Below, one piece after another: positions 1 through 7,841 of a stretch of DNA of 41,084 bases. Made by a program: the position numbers and the translations under genes. Origin of the DNA: Tranquillimonas alkanivorans. GTDB lineage: Bacteria > Pseudomonadota > Alphaproteobacteria > Rhodobacterales > Rhodobacteraceae. The DNA lies in the NCBI RefSeq assembly GCF_900115595.1, contig NZ_FOXA01000020.1:1-41084 (forward strand), in the 5' to 3' direction. Within the stretch, counting starts at the first letter, position 1; each line of letters opens with the position of its first letter. The notes under the pieces are model-generated. The model was given only the letters and a program-made list of their open reading frames with translations. It ran no database searches and was not told the origin of the DNA.

Positions 1-947
1 TGTCCTACGGCCTCGTGGCGCGAGAAATCGAACGCGTGGATTCCGGTTACCGCTCCATGATGTCGGTGCAGTCGAGCCTGGTGATGCACCCGATCCTGGC
101 CTACGGATCGGAGGATCAGAAGCGCCGCCTCCTTCCGAAGCTCGCGAGCGGCGAGATGATCGGCTGCTTCGGCCTGACCGAGCCCGACGCGGGCTCCGAC
201 CCCGGCAGCATGAAGACCCGCGCCATCAAGACCGTTGGCGGCTACCTCCTTCGCGGGGCGAAAACGTGGATCTCCAACGCCCCGATCGCCGACGTCTTCG
301 TGGTCTGGGCCAAGTCCGAAGCCCATGACGGCAAGGTGCGCGGCTTCGTGCTGGAGAAGGGGATGAAGGGTCTGTCCGCGCCCAAGATCGACGGCAAGCT
401 CAGCCTGCGTGCCTCGATCACGGGCGAGATCGTGATGGACGACGTGGAGGTGGGCGAGGACGCCCTGCTGCCCGGCGTCTCGGGCATGAGCGGACCCTTC
501 GGCTGCCTGAACCGCGCGCGCTACGGCATTGCCTGGGGTTCGATGGGCGCGGCCGAGGATTGCTGGTTCCGCGCCCGCCGCTACGGGCTGGAGCGCACGC
601 AGTTCGGCCGCCCGCTGGCCGCCACCCAACTGCACCAGAAGAAGCTCGCCGACATGCAGACCGAGATCGCCATGGGCCTTCAGGCGGCGCTGCGCGTGGG
701 TCGTCTGATGGACGAGGGGAGCTTCGCGCCCGAGATGATCAGCCTGATCAAGCGCAACAACTGCGGCAAGGCGCTGGAGATCGCGAGAACCGCGCGCGAC
801 ATGCACGGCGGCAACGGCATCCAGATCGAATACGGCGTGATGCGGCATGCCCAGAACCTCGAGACGGTGAACACCTACGAGGGCACGCACGACGTGCACG
901 CCCTGATCCTGGGCCGCGCCCAGACCGGGCTGCAGGCATTCTTCTGA
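1..947 (+). CDS. gcdH: Glutaryl-CoA dehydrogenase, copy 1 (5' end outside window)
   Basis: FAD-dependent acyl-CoA dehydrogenase that oxidises and decarboxylates glutaryl-CoA to crotonyl-CoA in the cytoplasm, at the end of lysine and tryptophan/anthranilate breakdown. The window opens inside the gene (reading frame from base 3) and 314 residues are visible. Visible family marks are the Tyr-Arg-Ser segment before [11 protein letters not shown] (the substrate-carboxylate Arg-Ser pair of GCDH), [25 protein letters not shown], and the C-terminal [16 protein letters not shown] with the catalytic glutamate. It is a clear paralogue of the complete gene at 21686-22930, with about seven residues in ten identical by eye. 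Its stop overlaps the next start (TGATG), so it was co-transcribed with the CoA-transferase behind it. Family identity is secure; which copy serves which pathway is unknown. Confidence 0.95.
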   Translation, partial: SYGLVAREIERVDSGYRSMMSVQSSLVMHPILAYGSEDQKRRLLPKLASGEMIGCFGLTEPDAGSDPGSMKTRAIKTVGGYLLRGAKTWISNAPIADVFVVWAKSEAHDGKVRGFVLEKGMKGLSAPKIDGKLSLRASITGEIVMDDVEVGEDALLPGVSGMSGPFGCLNRARYGIAWGSMGAAEDCWFRARRYGLERTQFGRPLAATQLHQKKLADMQTEIAMGLQAALRVGRLMDEGSFAPEMISLIKRNNCGKALEIARTARDMHGGNGIQIEYGVMRHAQNLETVNTYEGTHDVHALILGRAQTGLQAFF

Positions 948-1486
948 TGGCGCAGGACGCACCTCTTGCCGGGCTGAAGGTGGTCGAACTGGCCCGCATC
1001 CTGGCCGGTCCGTGGATCGGTCAGACGCTGGCCGACCTCGGGGCTGAAGTCATAAAGGTGGAAGCGCCAGAGGGCGACGACACCCGGCGCTGGGGGCCGC
1101 CCTTCCTCGAGCGGCCCCGGCCGGACGGAACGACCGAGACCGTGGCGGCGTATTTCCACGCCGCCAACCGGGGCAAGACCTCGGTCACCTGCGACTTCTC
1201 GGATCCGGCCGATCTTGCCCGGCTCAAGTCGCTGATCTCGGACGCCGACGTGGTGATCGAGAACTTCAAGGTGGGCGGCCTGGCGAAGTTCGGGCTGGAT
1301 TACGACAGCCTCTCCAAATCCAATCCGGGGCTGGTTTACGCCTCGGTCACGGGGTTTGGCCAGGACGGGCCGCGAGCGCGTCAGCCGGGCTACGACTTCC
1401 TGATCCAGGGCATGTGCGGGATCATGGACCTCACCGGAGAGCCGGGCGCCGGGCGGCATTCCGCCCGGCGCCAACGTCAACGGTAG
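947..1486 (+). pseudogene. Truncated family III (CaiB/BaiF) CoA-transferase
   Basis: N-terminal part of a CaiB/BaiF-type CoA-transferase, a family that moves CoA between carboxylates. Next to gcdH the natural guess is a glutarate CoA-transferase of the human SUGCT type. It starts at the ATG of the TGATG overlap with gcdH. Residues 1-167 follow the family well (LKVVELARILAGPWIGQTLAD at the start, then ENFKVG, and GYD at 148-150 where the catalytic aspartate lies). After GEPG at about 164-167 the reading frame runs into 12 unrelated residues and stops, whereas family members have about 400 residues. The foreign part is the hairpin that ends the oppositely oriented TRAP operon, so a rearrangement joined the two near base 1443. 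Probably non-functional, since the second half of the interlocked-dimer fold is missing. Confidence 0.85.
1445..1472 (-). terminator. Hairpin closing the TRAP operon
   Basis: Perfect 12-bp inverted repeat GGCGCCGGGCGG / CCGCCCGGCGCC with a 4-nt loop, five bases beyond the stop codon of the TRAP large permease on the minus strand. No T tract follows, so it may act with Rho or mainly protect the 3' end. It also forms the tail of the truncated CoA-transferase frame on the plus strand. Confidence 0.6.
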
Positions 1487-2757
1487 ATCAGCGTCGGAAG
1501 CCACATGGTCACGGCAGGGACGAAGGTGATCAGAACCAGCACGGCAACCAGCGGGATCAGGAACGGCGCGGTGGCGACGACGCAGCGCTCGAACGGAATC
1601 TTGGCGACTCGCGCCAGGACGTAGAGGACCATGCCCACGGGTGGTGTCAGAAGTCCCAGCATCAGGTTCAGCACCATGATGACACCGAAGTGCACCGGGT
1701 CGACCCCAAGTTCGACCGCGACCGGCAGCAGCACCGGCACGAGGATGGTGATCGCCGCCACCGTCTCCATGAAGCAGCCGACGATCAGCAGGATCAGGTT
1801 GATCAGAAGAAGGATGACCCAAGGGCGATCCGATGCCGACAGCAGCATTCCCGCCACTGCCTCCGGCACCCGGTTCGAAGTCAGGATCCAGGCAAAGATC
1901 GCCGCCGCGCCCACTACGAAAAGCACCACAGACGTCGTCTCGATCGTGTCGAAGGTCACGCGCAGGAAGCGCCGCCAGGTCAGTGTGCGATAGATCACGA
2001 GACCCAGAAACATCGCCCAGGCGCAGGCGGCGACGGCGGCCTCGGTCGGGGTGAAGGCGCCCGACAAGATGCCGCCCACGATGATCACCGGCGTCATCAG
2101 AGACAGGAACGCGCGCCCGAACGACGAGAACAGGATCGAGATTTCGAATTTCTGGTCGCGCGGGAAGCCCCGGCGTCGCGCGAAGAAGGCCACCATCAGC
2201 ATCAGCGACAGCGCCATGACGATGCCGGGAATGAAGCCCGCCGCGAAAAGCTGCCCGATCGAGGCGCCGGCGACGACGCCGTAGATCACCATCGGGAGCG
2301 ACGGCGGGATGATCGGCCCGATGGTCGAGGATGCCGCCGTCACGCCCACGGCGAAGCCGGGATCGTATTTGGCGTCGCGCATGGCCTTGATCTCGATGGC
2401 GCCCAGACCGCCGGCGTCAGCCACCGCCGCGCCGGACATGCCTGCGAAGATGACCGAGGCGCCGACGTTCACGTGCCCCAGCCCGCCGCGCATCCAGCCC
2501 ACGAGCGACAGCGCGAAGTTGAAGATCCGCTCGGTGATCCCGGCGGTGTTCATCAGGTTGCCCGCCAGGATGAAGAACGGCACGGCGAGCAGCGGGAAGC
2601 TGTCCACGCCGTTGACCATGCGGTGCGCCACCACCATCGGCGGCGGCATGCCGTTGCTGATGATGTAGATGGCGGACGAGCCGGCCAGAGCGATGGCGAC
2701 GGGCACGCCGAAGATCAGCAGCCCGAAAAGAATGACGAAGAGAAAAAGGATGTCCAC
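1477..2757 (-). CDS. dctM: TRAP transporter large permease, DctM type
   Basis: The 426-residue, many-helix subunit of a tripartite ATP-independent periplasmic transporter, which imports a carboxylate-type solute on a sodium gradient in the inner membrane. The protein is hydrophobic throughout, begins VDILFLFVILFGLLIFGVPV and contains the DctM-typical stretches FFILAGNLMNTAGI, GASVIFAGMSGAAVADAGG and GLLTPPVGMVLYV. Length fits the family. The frame is open far upstream, but the GTG at 2757 begins the conserved first helix and lies 11 bases after the stop of the small permease, so I chose it. It is the last gene of the operon that starts with the GntR-dehydrogenase fusion. The substrate cannot be read from this subunit. 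Confidence 0.95.
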   Translation of the reverse strand: MDILFLFVILFGLLIFGVPVAIALAGSSAIYIISNGMPPPMVVAHRMVNGVDSFPLLAVPFFILAGNLMNTAGITERIFNFALSLVGWMRGGLGHVNVGASVIFAGMSGAAVADAGGLGAIEIKAMRDAKYDPGFAVGVTAASSTIGPIIPPSLPMVIYGVVAGASIGQLFAAGFIPGIVMALSLMLMVAFFARRRGFPRDQKFEISILFSSFGRAFLSLMTPVIIVGGILSGAFTPTEAAVAACAWAMFLGLVIYRTLTWRRFLRVTFDTIETTSVVLFVVGAAAIFAWILTSNRVPEAVAGMLLSASDRPWVILLLINLILLIVGCFMETVAAITILVPVLLPVAVELGVDPVHFGVIMVLNLMLGLLTPPVGMVLYVLARVAKIPFERCVVATAPFLIPLVAVLVLITFVPAVTMWLPTLIYR

Positions 2758-2768
2758 GGGTCGCGCTC

Positions 2769-3347
2769 CTAGTCCATCGCGCGCACGGCGTCTTCGTGCT
2801 GCTCGGGGTCGATGAGTTTGCTGGTGCCGGTGCGCAGGTGCAGCCACGCGTTGCGGATGGCATAGACGGTCATCGCGACGAAGCAGGCGGCGACGAACCA
2901 GTAGACGACCGACTTCGGCACGTCGATCGACACCATCATCTGCCGCGTCCGCCCCGCGAGCTGGCCGGAGAGGTAAGCGAGGCTGCCGTAGAAGGTGATC
3001 GAAATGAGGTCGATCAGCGTCTGGGCCACCCGACGCAGGGGTCGGGGGACCCAGCGGTACAGGAACTCCACCGCGATGTGCGCGCTCTTGCGCACCGCCA
3101 TGACCGAGCCGGTGAAGGTCACGGCGATCAGCAGGAACCGCGCGATCTCCTCGGTCCAGCCCAGCGAGTCGTTGAGCACGTAGCGGGTGAAGAACTGAAG
3201 GAAGACCACAAAGGCCAGCACCCAGAAGATCACCATGACCAGCGTATCGTCCCATTTCAGGTCCGACAGGTCGATATCCTCTTCCTCGATGTGCAGCGCC
3301 GGGTGCGTTTCCTCTGTCTCCTGGATCTGCTCTCGCCTCTTGTTCAT
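2769..3347 (-). CDS. dctQ: TRAP transporter small permease, DctQ type
   Basis: A 192-residue membrane subunit of the same TRAP carrier. It has a charged N-terminal tail of about 35 residues (acidic EEEDIDLSDL) followed by four hydrophobic segments. Typical DctQ wording is RYVLNDSLGWTEEIARFLL and VRKSAHIAVEFLY. The ATG at 3347 is used. It sits 90 bases after the receptor gene, and that spacer holds two hairpins, so its level is probably lower than that of the receptor. DctQ bridges receptor and large permease. Confidence 0.93.
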   Translation of the reverse strand: MNKRREQIQETEETHPALHIEEEDIDLSDLKWDDTLVMVIFWVLAFVVFLQFFTRYVLNDSLGWTEEIARFLLIAVTFTGSVMAVRKSAHIAVEFLYRWVPRPLRRVAQTLIDLISITFYGSLAYLSGQLAGRTRQMMVSIDVPKSVVYWFVAACFVAMTVYAIRNAWLHLRTGTSKLIDPEQHEDAVRAMD

Positions 3348-3372
3348 CCGTCCGGTCCTGTGGGCATGGAAA

Positions 3373-3428
3373 CCGGCCCCCGCTTGTCCGGGGGCCGGCT
3401 GATCAGATCGGGCGGCGCCAGGCCGCCC
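3373..3428 (-). other. Two hairpins between receptor and permease genes
   Basis: The dctP-dctQ spacer holds CCGGCCCCCG / CGGGGGCCGG (3373-3382 and 3389-3398, perfect 10 bp, 6-nt loop) and GGGCGGC / GCCGCCC (3410-3416 and 3422-3428). Neither is followed by a T tract. Stable structures after a binding-protein gene commonly protect the upstream message and raise the ratio of receptor to permease; that role is inferred here. Confidence 0.6.
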
Positions 3429-3437
3429 GCGCGCGGA

Positions 3438-4439
3438 TCACGAATCCTGGCCGATGGCCTGGAGCCGATCGTAAGTTTCCTGGTCCCAGGTCGCCATGTC
3501 GCCCATGTGCATGGCCTTCACCGCCTCGATGAAGGGTCCGCGGTCCACCTCGTTGACGTTCACGCCCTGCTCGCGGAACCAGTCGGCCAGTTCGGCCTCC
3601 TGGTTGCGGATCGCCTCGGTCGCGCAGACGGCGGCGTTGTCGATGGCGGCCGACAGAGCCTCCTGGTCCGCCGCGTCCATGCTGCCCCAGGTGGGACCGC
3701 CCACGATGGTCAGCAGAGCGTCGGTGATGTGACCGGTCAGGTTGATGTCCGACTGCACCTCATAGAACTTCTTTGCCTGGATGGTCGGCAGCGGGTTTTC
3801 CTGCGCGTCCACCGTGCCCTGCTGAAGCGCGAGGTAGACCTCGGCGAAGGCGATGGGGGTGGGGTTGGCGCCCACGGCTTCGGGGAACATCATGTAGAGG
3901 GGCGCGTTCGGCACGCGGATCTTCAGGCCCTCCATGTCGCCGGGCGCCGTGATCGGCTTGTTCGAGGTCACGTGGCGGTTGCCGTAATAGGTCAGCGACT
4001 CGATGTGGTTGCCGGTGGCGTCGGTGTAGCCCTGGCTCAGCTCTTCGAAGAGGTCGGAGTTGCGGAAGGCGTCCCAGTGCTCGTAGTCGCGGAACATGTA
4101 GGGGGCGCCGCCGATTGCGATGGGGCCATAGGCGCGGCCGGCGAACAGCTGGCCCGTATAGATGATGTCGACGGTGCCGAGGCCGAGGCCCTCGTTGATG
4201 TCGACCTCCTTGCCCAGCGAAGATGCCGGGAAGACTTCGATCCCATAGCGGCCCTCGGTCGCCTCGACCAGTTCGTCGTGCGCGGCCACGGCGCAGGTGT
4301 GATAGGGCTCGCTCGCCTCGTAGACATGCGCCCATTTGAGCATCCGGTCGGCCTCTTGCGCCGCGACCGGCCCTCCGGCGGTGAGCGCGGCGGCCGCGGT
4401 CGTGGCCAGCGCGATGGTGTGGGTCAGCTTCAGAGTCAT
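3438..4439 (-). CDS. dctP: TRAP transporter solute-binding protein, DctP type
   Basis: Periplasmic receptor (333 residues) that captures the solute for the TRAP carrier. It has a signal peptide of about 27 residues (positively charged start, alanine-rich core, AAQEAD cleavage area), then the DctP fold: WAHVYEASEPYHTCAV, GTVDIIYTGQLFAG, GLKIRVPNAPLYMMFPEAVGANPTPIAFAEVYLALQQG-type text in which the arginine before VPNAP is the usual carboxylate-binding residue, and NPLPTIQAKKFYEV. The ATG at 4439 is chosen over one 15 codons upstream because it begins the signal peptide and is preceded by GGAGGAG. It lies 41 bases after the regulator-dehydrogenase fusion. The ligand is probably a small hydroxy- or keto-acid, judged only from the neighbouring Ldh2-type enzyme. 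Confidence 0.93.
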   Translation of the reverse strand: MTLKLTHTIALATTAAAALTAGGPVAAQEADRMLKWAHVYEASEPYHTCAVAAHDELVEATEGRYGIEVFPASSLGKEVDINEGLGLGTVDIIYTGQLFAGRAYGPIAIGGAPYMFRDYEHWDAFRNSDLFEELSQGYTDATGNHIESLTYYGNRHVTSNKPITAPGDMEGLKIRVPNAPLYMMFPEAVGANPTPIAFAEVYLALQQGTVDAQENPLPTIQAKKFYEVQSDINLTGHITDALLTIVGGPTWGSMDAADQEALSAAIDNAAVCATEAIRNQEAELADWFREQGVNVNEVDRGPFIEAVKAMHMGDMATWDQETYDRLQAIGQDS

Positions 4440-4480
4440 CGGTTTCTCCTCCCTGGTTGATGACGGAGCGCCACGGGGTG

Positions 4481-6247
4481 TCACGGCCCTCCCGAACGGA
4501 TCCGGAGCGGGTCGATCCCGTGCTTCTCGGCGAAGCGCCCGAACGCTTCGACGGACGTGCGGTCAAGCTTCATGCCCTGCGCGCTGCGGCGCGCCGCCTC
4601 GGCCCATTCGCGCGTGCCGGGCGCCATGACCGTTTCGCCCGGCGCGGCGGACGACGCGGCGATGGCGGCGAGGTAGCGGCGGATGATGCCCTCGAAGGCC
4701 ACGCGGCCGCTGAAAGCCTCGGGGTCCAGCGCCATGACGAACGCGCCGAGTTTGCGCGGCGTCGCCATGTCGTCGCTGATCATCGGCGGAAGCTCGAAGC
4801 TGAGCGGCGCATCCGAGAAGGCGGTCGAGAAGACCTCGGCCAACCCGGCGAGCCCCGCGCCCTTGTAGCCGAAGAGCGCGCCGCCTAGCGGGGCCAGCAT
4901 CTCGACAATGGACGGGTCGGTGACGTTGATGCCGTGGGCATCCGAGGCCACGTCCCCGGGCAGCGGTGCGCCGAGGCTGCGGTTGAGCTGCACCCGATTG
5001 AAGGGAATGGCGCTCGTCGCCATGTCGAGCAGCCATGGATCGCCGTCGCCAGACGGCGCGGCGGCGGCGATGGGATTGGTGCCGTGGAACCGCTCGGCCC
5101 CGCCGTGCAGCCGCACGAAACTGTCCGAGTTGCAGAAGGCCAGCCCCATCATGCCGTGCCGCGCGATCTCGATGGCATAGGCCCCCGCCGCGCCGAAATG
5201 CGACGAGCCGCGGATCGCCACCGCGCCAAGCCCGTGCGTCCGGGCCAGGTCCACCGCCCGATCCACGGCGGCATAGGCGGCCCGTGCGCCGTGCGCGTCG
5301 TCGGCATCCAGCACGCAGGCGCCGCCCTTCCCGTGCGCGACCGTGATGTTCGGTGTGCGGTTCAGCCGCCCCTCGGCCAGGCCCTGCAGGTAGTGCGGCA
5401 GCAGCCGGAAGCCGTGCGTGTCCACCCCGTGGGCCGAGGCATGCAGCAGCGCCTTCGTCACCGCGTCCACCGTCGACTTGTCTGCGCCCACTGCCTGCAG
5501 TGCTGCGCGCGAAAATCTCTCCATCTCTTCAAGGTCTACCCGCACCGGGGCCAAATCATCCGCCTGCGGCCGCGCCTCGGCCGCGACCTTGGCGAGGTAG
5601 GCATGCGTCGTGTCGCCAATATGTGTCTGCAGCGCGCTCACCGCCGCGTCGGCCTGCCCCGCCGAAACGGCCGTCAGGATCTCGCGGTGCTCCTTCAGCG
5701 ACTTGCGGTTCAGGTCGTCGTCCAGCGACAGCCGGTTGCGCAGCGCCTGCACGCGGAAAGACAGCATCCGGAAGTTCGCCTCCAGATAGCTGTTGCCGCA
5801 GTTGCGGAAGATCGCGTGGTGAAACTCGTTGTCGAGCAGCTTGTAGGCGTCGGTGTCGCCCGCCAGCAGCACCTCCTCCATCCGCGTCACGACTTCTTCG
5901 AGTGCCGCCTGCAACGGGCCGGGGTTGCGCGAGAGCGCCATGCGCATCGCCTGAAGTTCCAGCATCTGCCGAAGCTCGCCCAAGTCCGCGATCTCGGCCG
6001 CGCCCATCGAGAAGACGCGCGCGCTGCGGTTGGGCGACATCTCGACCAGCCCCTCGCGCTCGAGCTGGAGCAGCGCCTCGCGGATCGGGCTCTTGCTCAT
6101 GTCCAAAAGCTCGACGAGTTCGGATTCCAGCAGCTTGCGGCCGAGGGGGAACTCGCCCCGAACGATCCTGTCACGGATCGCCTCGCGCGCCCGTTCCGAT
6201 AGCTTCTGGCGCTCGATCCGCGCCTCTGCAGCCACACCTGCCGTCAC
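4481..6247 (-). CDS. GntR/FCD transcription regulator fused to Ldh2-family dehydrogenase
   Basis: One uninterrupted 588-codon frame encodes two proteins that are normally separate. Residues 1-80 are a GntR winged helix (LSERAREAIRDRIVRGEF, LLESELVELLDMSKSPIREAL). Residues 85-215 are an FCD effector domain with its expected metal ligands in place (Asp139 and His143 in LLDNEFHH, His187, His209). After a short linker, residues 235-588 are a malate/lactate/ureidoglycolate-type NAD(P)-dependent dehydrogenase, with SAHGVDTHGFRLLPHY carrying the catalytic His278, GGAERFHGTNPIA, and ALFGYKGAGLAGLAEV. Both halves look complete and full length for their families. The GTG at 6247 is preferred to a start 16 codons upstream because AGGGAGG stands seven bases before it. 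It leads an operon with TRAP genes, so it may control uptake of the acid it oxidises or reduces. I know of no characterised protein of this architecture. Confidence 0.9.
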   Translation of the reverse strand: MTAGVAAEARIERQKLSERAREAIRDRIVRGEFPLGRKLLESELVELLDMSKSPIREALLQLEREGLVEMSPNRSARVFSMGAAEIADLGELRQMLELQAMRMALSRNPGPLQAALEEVVTRMEEVLLAGDTDAYKLLDNEFHHAIFRNCGNSYLEANFRMLSFRVQALRNRLSLDDDLNRKSLKEHREILTAVSAGQADAAVSALQTHIGDTTHAYLAKVAAEARPQADDLAPVRVDLEEMERFSRAALQAVGADKSTVDAVTKALLHASAHGVDTHGFRLLPHYLQGLAEGRLNRTPNITVAHGKGGACVLDADDAHGARAAYAAVDRAVDLARTHGLGAVAIRGSSHFGAAGAYAIEIARHGMMGLAFCNSDSFVRLHGGAERFHGTNPIAAAAPSGDGDPWLLDMATSAIPFNRVQLNRSLGAPLPGDVASDAHGINVTDPSIVEMLAPLGGALFGYKGAGLAGLAEVFSTAFSDAPLSFELPPMISDDMATPRKLGAFVMALDPEAFSGRVAFEGIIRRYLAAIAASSAAPGETVMAPGTREWAEAARRSAQGMKLDRTSVEAFGRFAEKHGIDPLRIRSGGP

Positions 6248-6268
6248 GTCATGTCCTCCCTGAGTGCA

Positions 6269-6285
6269 CGGTATATCATATACCG
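6269..6285. promoter_or_regulatory. Probable GntR-family operator
   Basis: CGGTATATcATATACCG is a perfect 17-bp palindrome around base 6277. It lies between 22 and 38 bases upstream of the GTG of the regulator-dehydrogenase fusion and immediately before its ribosome-binding site. FCD-type GntR proteins typically bind short AT-rich palindromes of this shape in their own promoters, so autoregulation of the fusion-TRAP operon is likely. Inferred from position and symmetry. Confidence 0.65.
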
Positions 6286-6622
6286 AGCGGCGCAAGCCCT
6301 CAGGTTAACGTTTCGTAAGACGTGGATGGTTCTGTGCCGCGGGGGCGAAGCGGCGTCTCCTGCTCATTGCTTCAAGCAAAAAATATTTGAGCTTGAAATA
6401 ACATCACCGCCGCGCTTTCATGCTTGAGAGGCGGAGCGGGCGTGGCCGGATCGACTTGCCGTTGACCGGCCGAACGATCCGCGCTCCTCTGCGACACGGG
6501 CCGACAACGGAGATGCCGGAGCACGATACGCGACTTGCCGCCGACGGCAGATCCAAAAGGCACGACGCCCGACAGACGGCGCGGCCCGCAATAACCAGAC
6601 CGACCAACCGGGAGAATCCTAA
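6286..6622. promoter_or_regulatory. Divergent intergenic region before liv operon
   Basis: A spacer of about 340 bases between the minus-strand fusion operon and the plus-strand liv operon. Its left part is unusually AT-rich for this window and holds the TTCAAGC/GCTTGAA dyad at 6371-6397 and another GCTTGA at 6421. From 6430 to 6600 I see only GC-rich sequence, with a GGGAG Shine-Dalgarno just before livK. A 68-codon open frame (6420-6626) overlapping the livK start is not convincing as a gene. Confidence 0.5.
6371..6397. promoter_or_regulatory. TTCAAGC-N13-GCTTGAA dyad, probable MarR operator
   Basis: Inverted repeat TTCAAGC (6371-6377) and GCTTGAA (6391-6397) flanking an AT-rich 13-base core, about 230 bases upstream of livK. 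The same half-sites recur at 21414-21443 in front of the aromatic-CoA operon. The regulator most likely to read both is the MarR protein encoded at 17792-18253. Binding is inferred; the shared sequence is seen. Confidence 0.5.
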
Positions 6623-7813
6623 ATGACCTTCAAGACCACGCTTCTGGCCGCGACCACGGCGCCGCTTGCGCTGGCCGGCGCGGCCGTCGCGCAGGACGCG
6701 CTGCCTTCGGCGACGGACGACACGCTCAAGATCGGCCTTGTCTACACCCTGTCCGGTCCCGCCGCCGCACTGGGCGAGCAGGCCCGCAACGGCTTCATGC
6801 TCTACGCCGACCGGGTGGGCGACCTCGGCGGCGTCGAGACCGAGATCGTCGTGGTGGACGACGAGCAGCGCCCCGACCTTGCCGCCGACAAGGCGCGCGA
6901 GCTCGTGGCGCGGGACGAGGTGGACTTCGTCGTGGGGCCGATCTTCTCGAACGTGCTGGTGGCGATCCACCGTCCGGTGACCGAGACCGGCACCATCCTC
7001 ATCTCGACCAACGCCGGCACCTCGAACTTCGCGGGCGAGGAATGCCACCCGAACTTCTTCGTCACGTCCTATCAGAACGACCAGAACCACGAGGTGATGG
7101 GCGCCTACGCCGAGAGCGAAGGTTACCAGAACGTCTTCCTGATGGCGCCGAACTACCAGGCCGGCAAGGACAGCCTGGCGGGCTTCAAGAACTCGTACAC
7201 CGGCGGCTTTGCCGGCGAGGTCTTCACGGAACTTGGGCAGCTCGATTTCTCGTCCGAGCTGGCGCAGATCGCCGCCTTCCAGCCCGACGCGCTGTTCACC
7301 TTCATGCCCGGCGGCATGGGCGTGAACCTGGTCAAGCAGTACGACCAGGCCGGGCTCACCTCGATCCCGTTCCTGTCCGCCTTCACCGTGGACGAGACGA
7401 CGCTTCCCGCGACGCAGGATGCCGCCGTTGGGCTGCTGGGCGGTGCCAACTGGGCGCCGGACCTCGACAACCCGGCGAACGAGGAGTTCGTCTCGGCCTA
7501 TATCGAGAAGTACGGCGCATTGCCGGGGACGTATGCCATGCAGGCCTACGACGCGGCGCAGCTCATCGACAGCGCCATCCGCAAGACCGGTGCGGACCTG
7601 AGCGACCGCGAGGCGCTGCGCGCCGCGTTGCTTGAAGCCGACTTCGACAGCCCCCGTGGCGACTTCAGCTTCGGCGTGAACCAGTACCCGGTGCAGGACT
7701 TCTACCTCGTCGAAGCCGTCAAGCGGGACGACGGCTTCTACGGCACCTCGGTGCGCGAGAAGATCTTCGACGACTACGTCGACAACTACGCCGCCAACTG
7801 CACGATGGAGTGA
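6623..7813 (+). CDS. livK: Branched-chain amino acid/aromatic-type ABC substrate-binding protein
   Basis: Periplasmic receptor of a Liv-type (HAAT family) ABC importer, 396 residues. A signal peptide of about 23 residues ends at AVAQD. The mature part has the family opening LKIGLVYTLSGPAAALGEQARNG, then DDEQRPDLAADKARELV and DFVVGPIFSNV. Proteins of this subgroup often bind aromatic acids or other carboxylates instead of leucine. Because its operon ends in a flavin monooxygenase and shares an operator-like dyad with the neighbouring aromatic-CoA operon, an aromatic acid or tryptophan-related ligand is plausible but unproven. The ATG at 6623 follows a GGGAG ribosome-binding site. Confidence 0.9.
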   Translation: MTFKTTLLAATTAPLALAGAAVAQDALPSATDDTLKIGLVYTLSGPAAALGEQARNGFMLYADRVGDLGGVETEIVVVDDEQRPDLAADKARELVARDEVDFVVGPIFSNVLVAIHRPVTETGTILISTNAGTSNFAGEECHPNFFVTSYQNDQNHEVMGAYAESEGYQNVFLMAPNYQAGKDSLAGFKNSYTGGFAGEVFTELGQLDFSSELAQIAAFQPDALFTFMPGGMGVNLVKQYDQAGLTSIPFLSAFTVDETTLPATQDAAVGLLGGANWAPDLDNPANEEFVSAYIEKYGALPGTYAMQAYDAAQLIDSAIRKTGADLSDREALRAALLEADFDSPRGDFSFGVNQYPVQDFYLVEAVKRDDGFYGTSVREKIFDDYVDNYAANCTME

Positions 7814-7841
7814 GCTGGACCGGGCGAGGGAGGCCGCGCAT

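Noticed and set aside
2796-4460. A 554-codon plus-strand frame opposite dctQ and dctP
   Set aside because: Antisense to clearly recognisable TRAP genes and with low-complexity composition.
4440-4484. A start for dctP 15 codons upstream of 4439
   Set aside because: The extra residues precede a complete signal peptide, and the ribosome-binding site GGAGGAG lies directly before the downstream ATG.
6420-6626. A 68-codon frame ending in an ATGA overlap with livK
   Set aside because: It starts inside the GCTTGA motif, has no ribosome-binding site and has an ordinary shadow composition. Kept only as a faint leader-peptide possibility.
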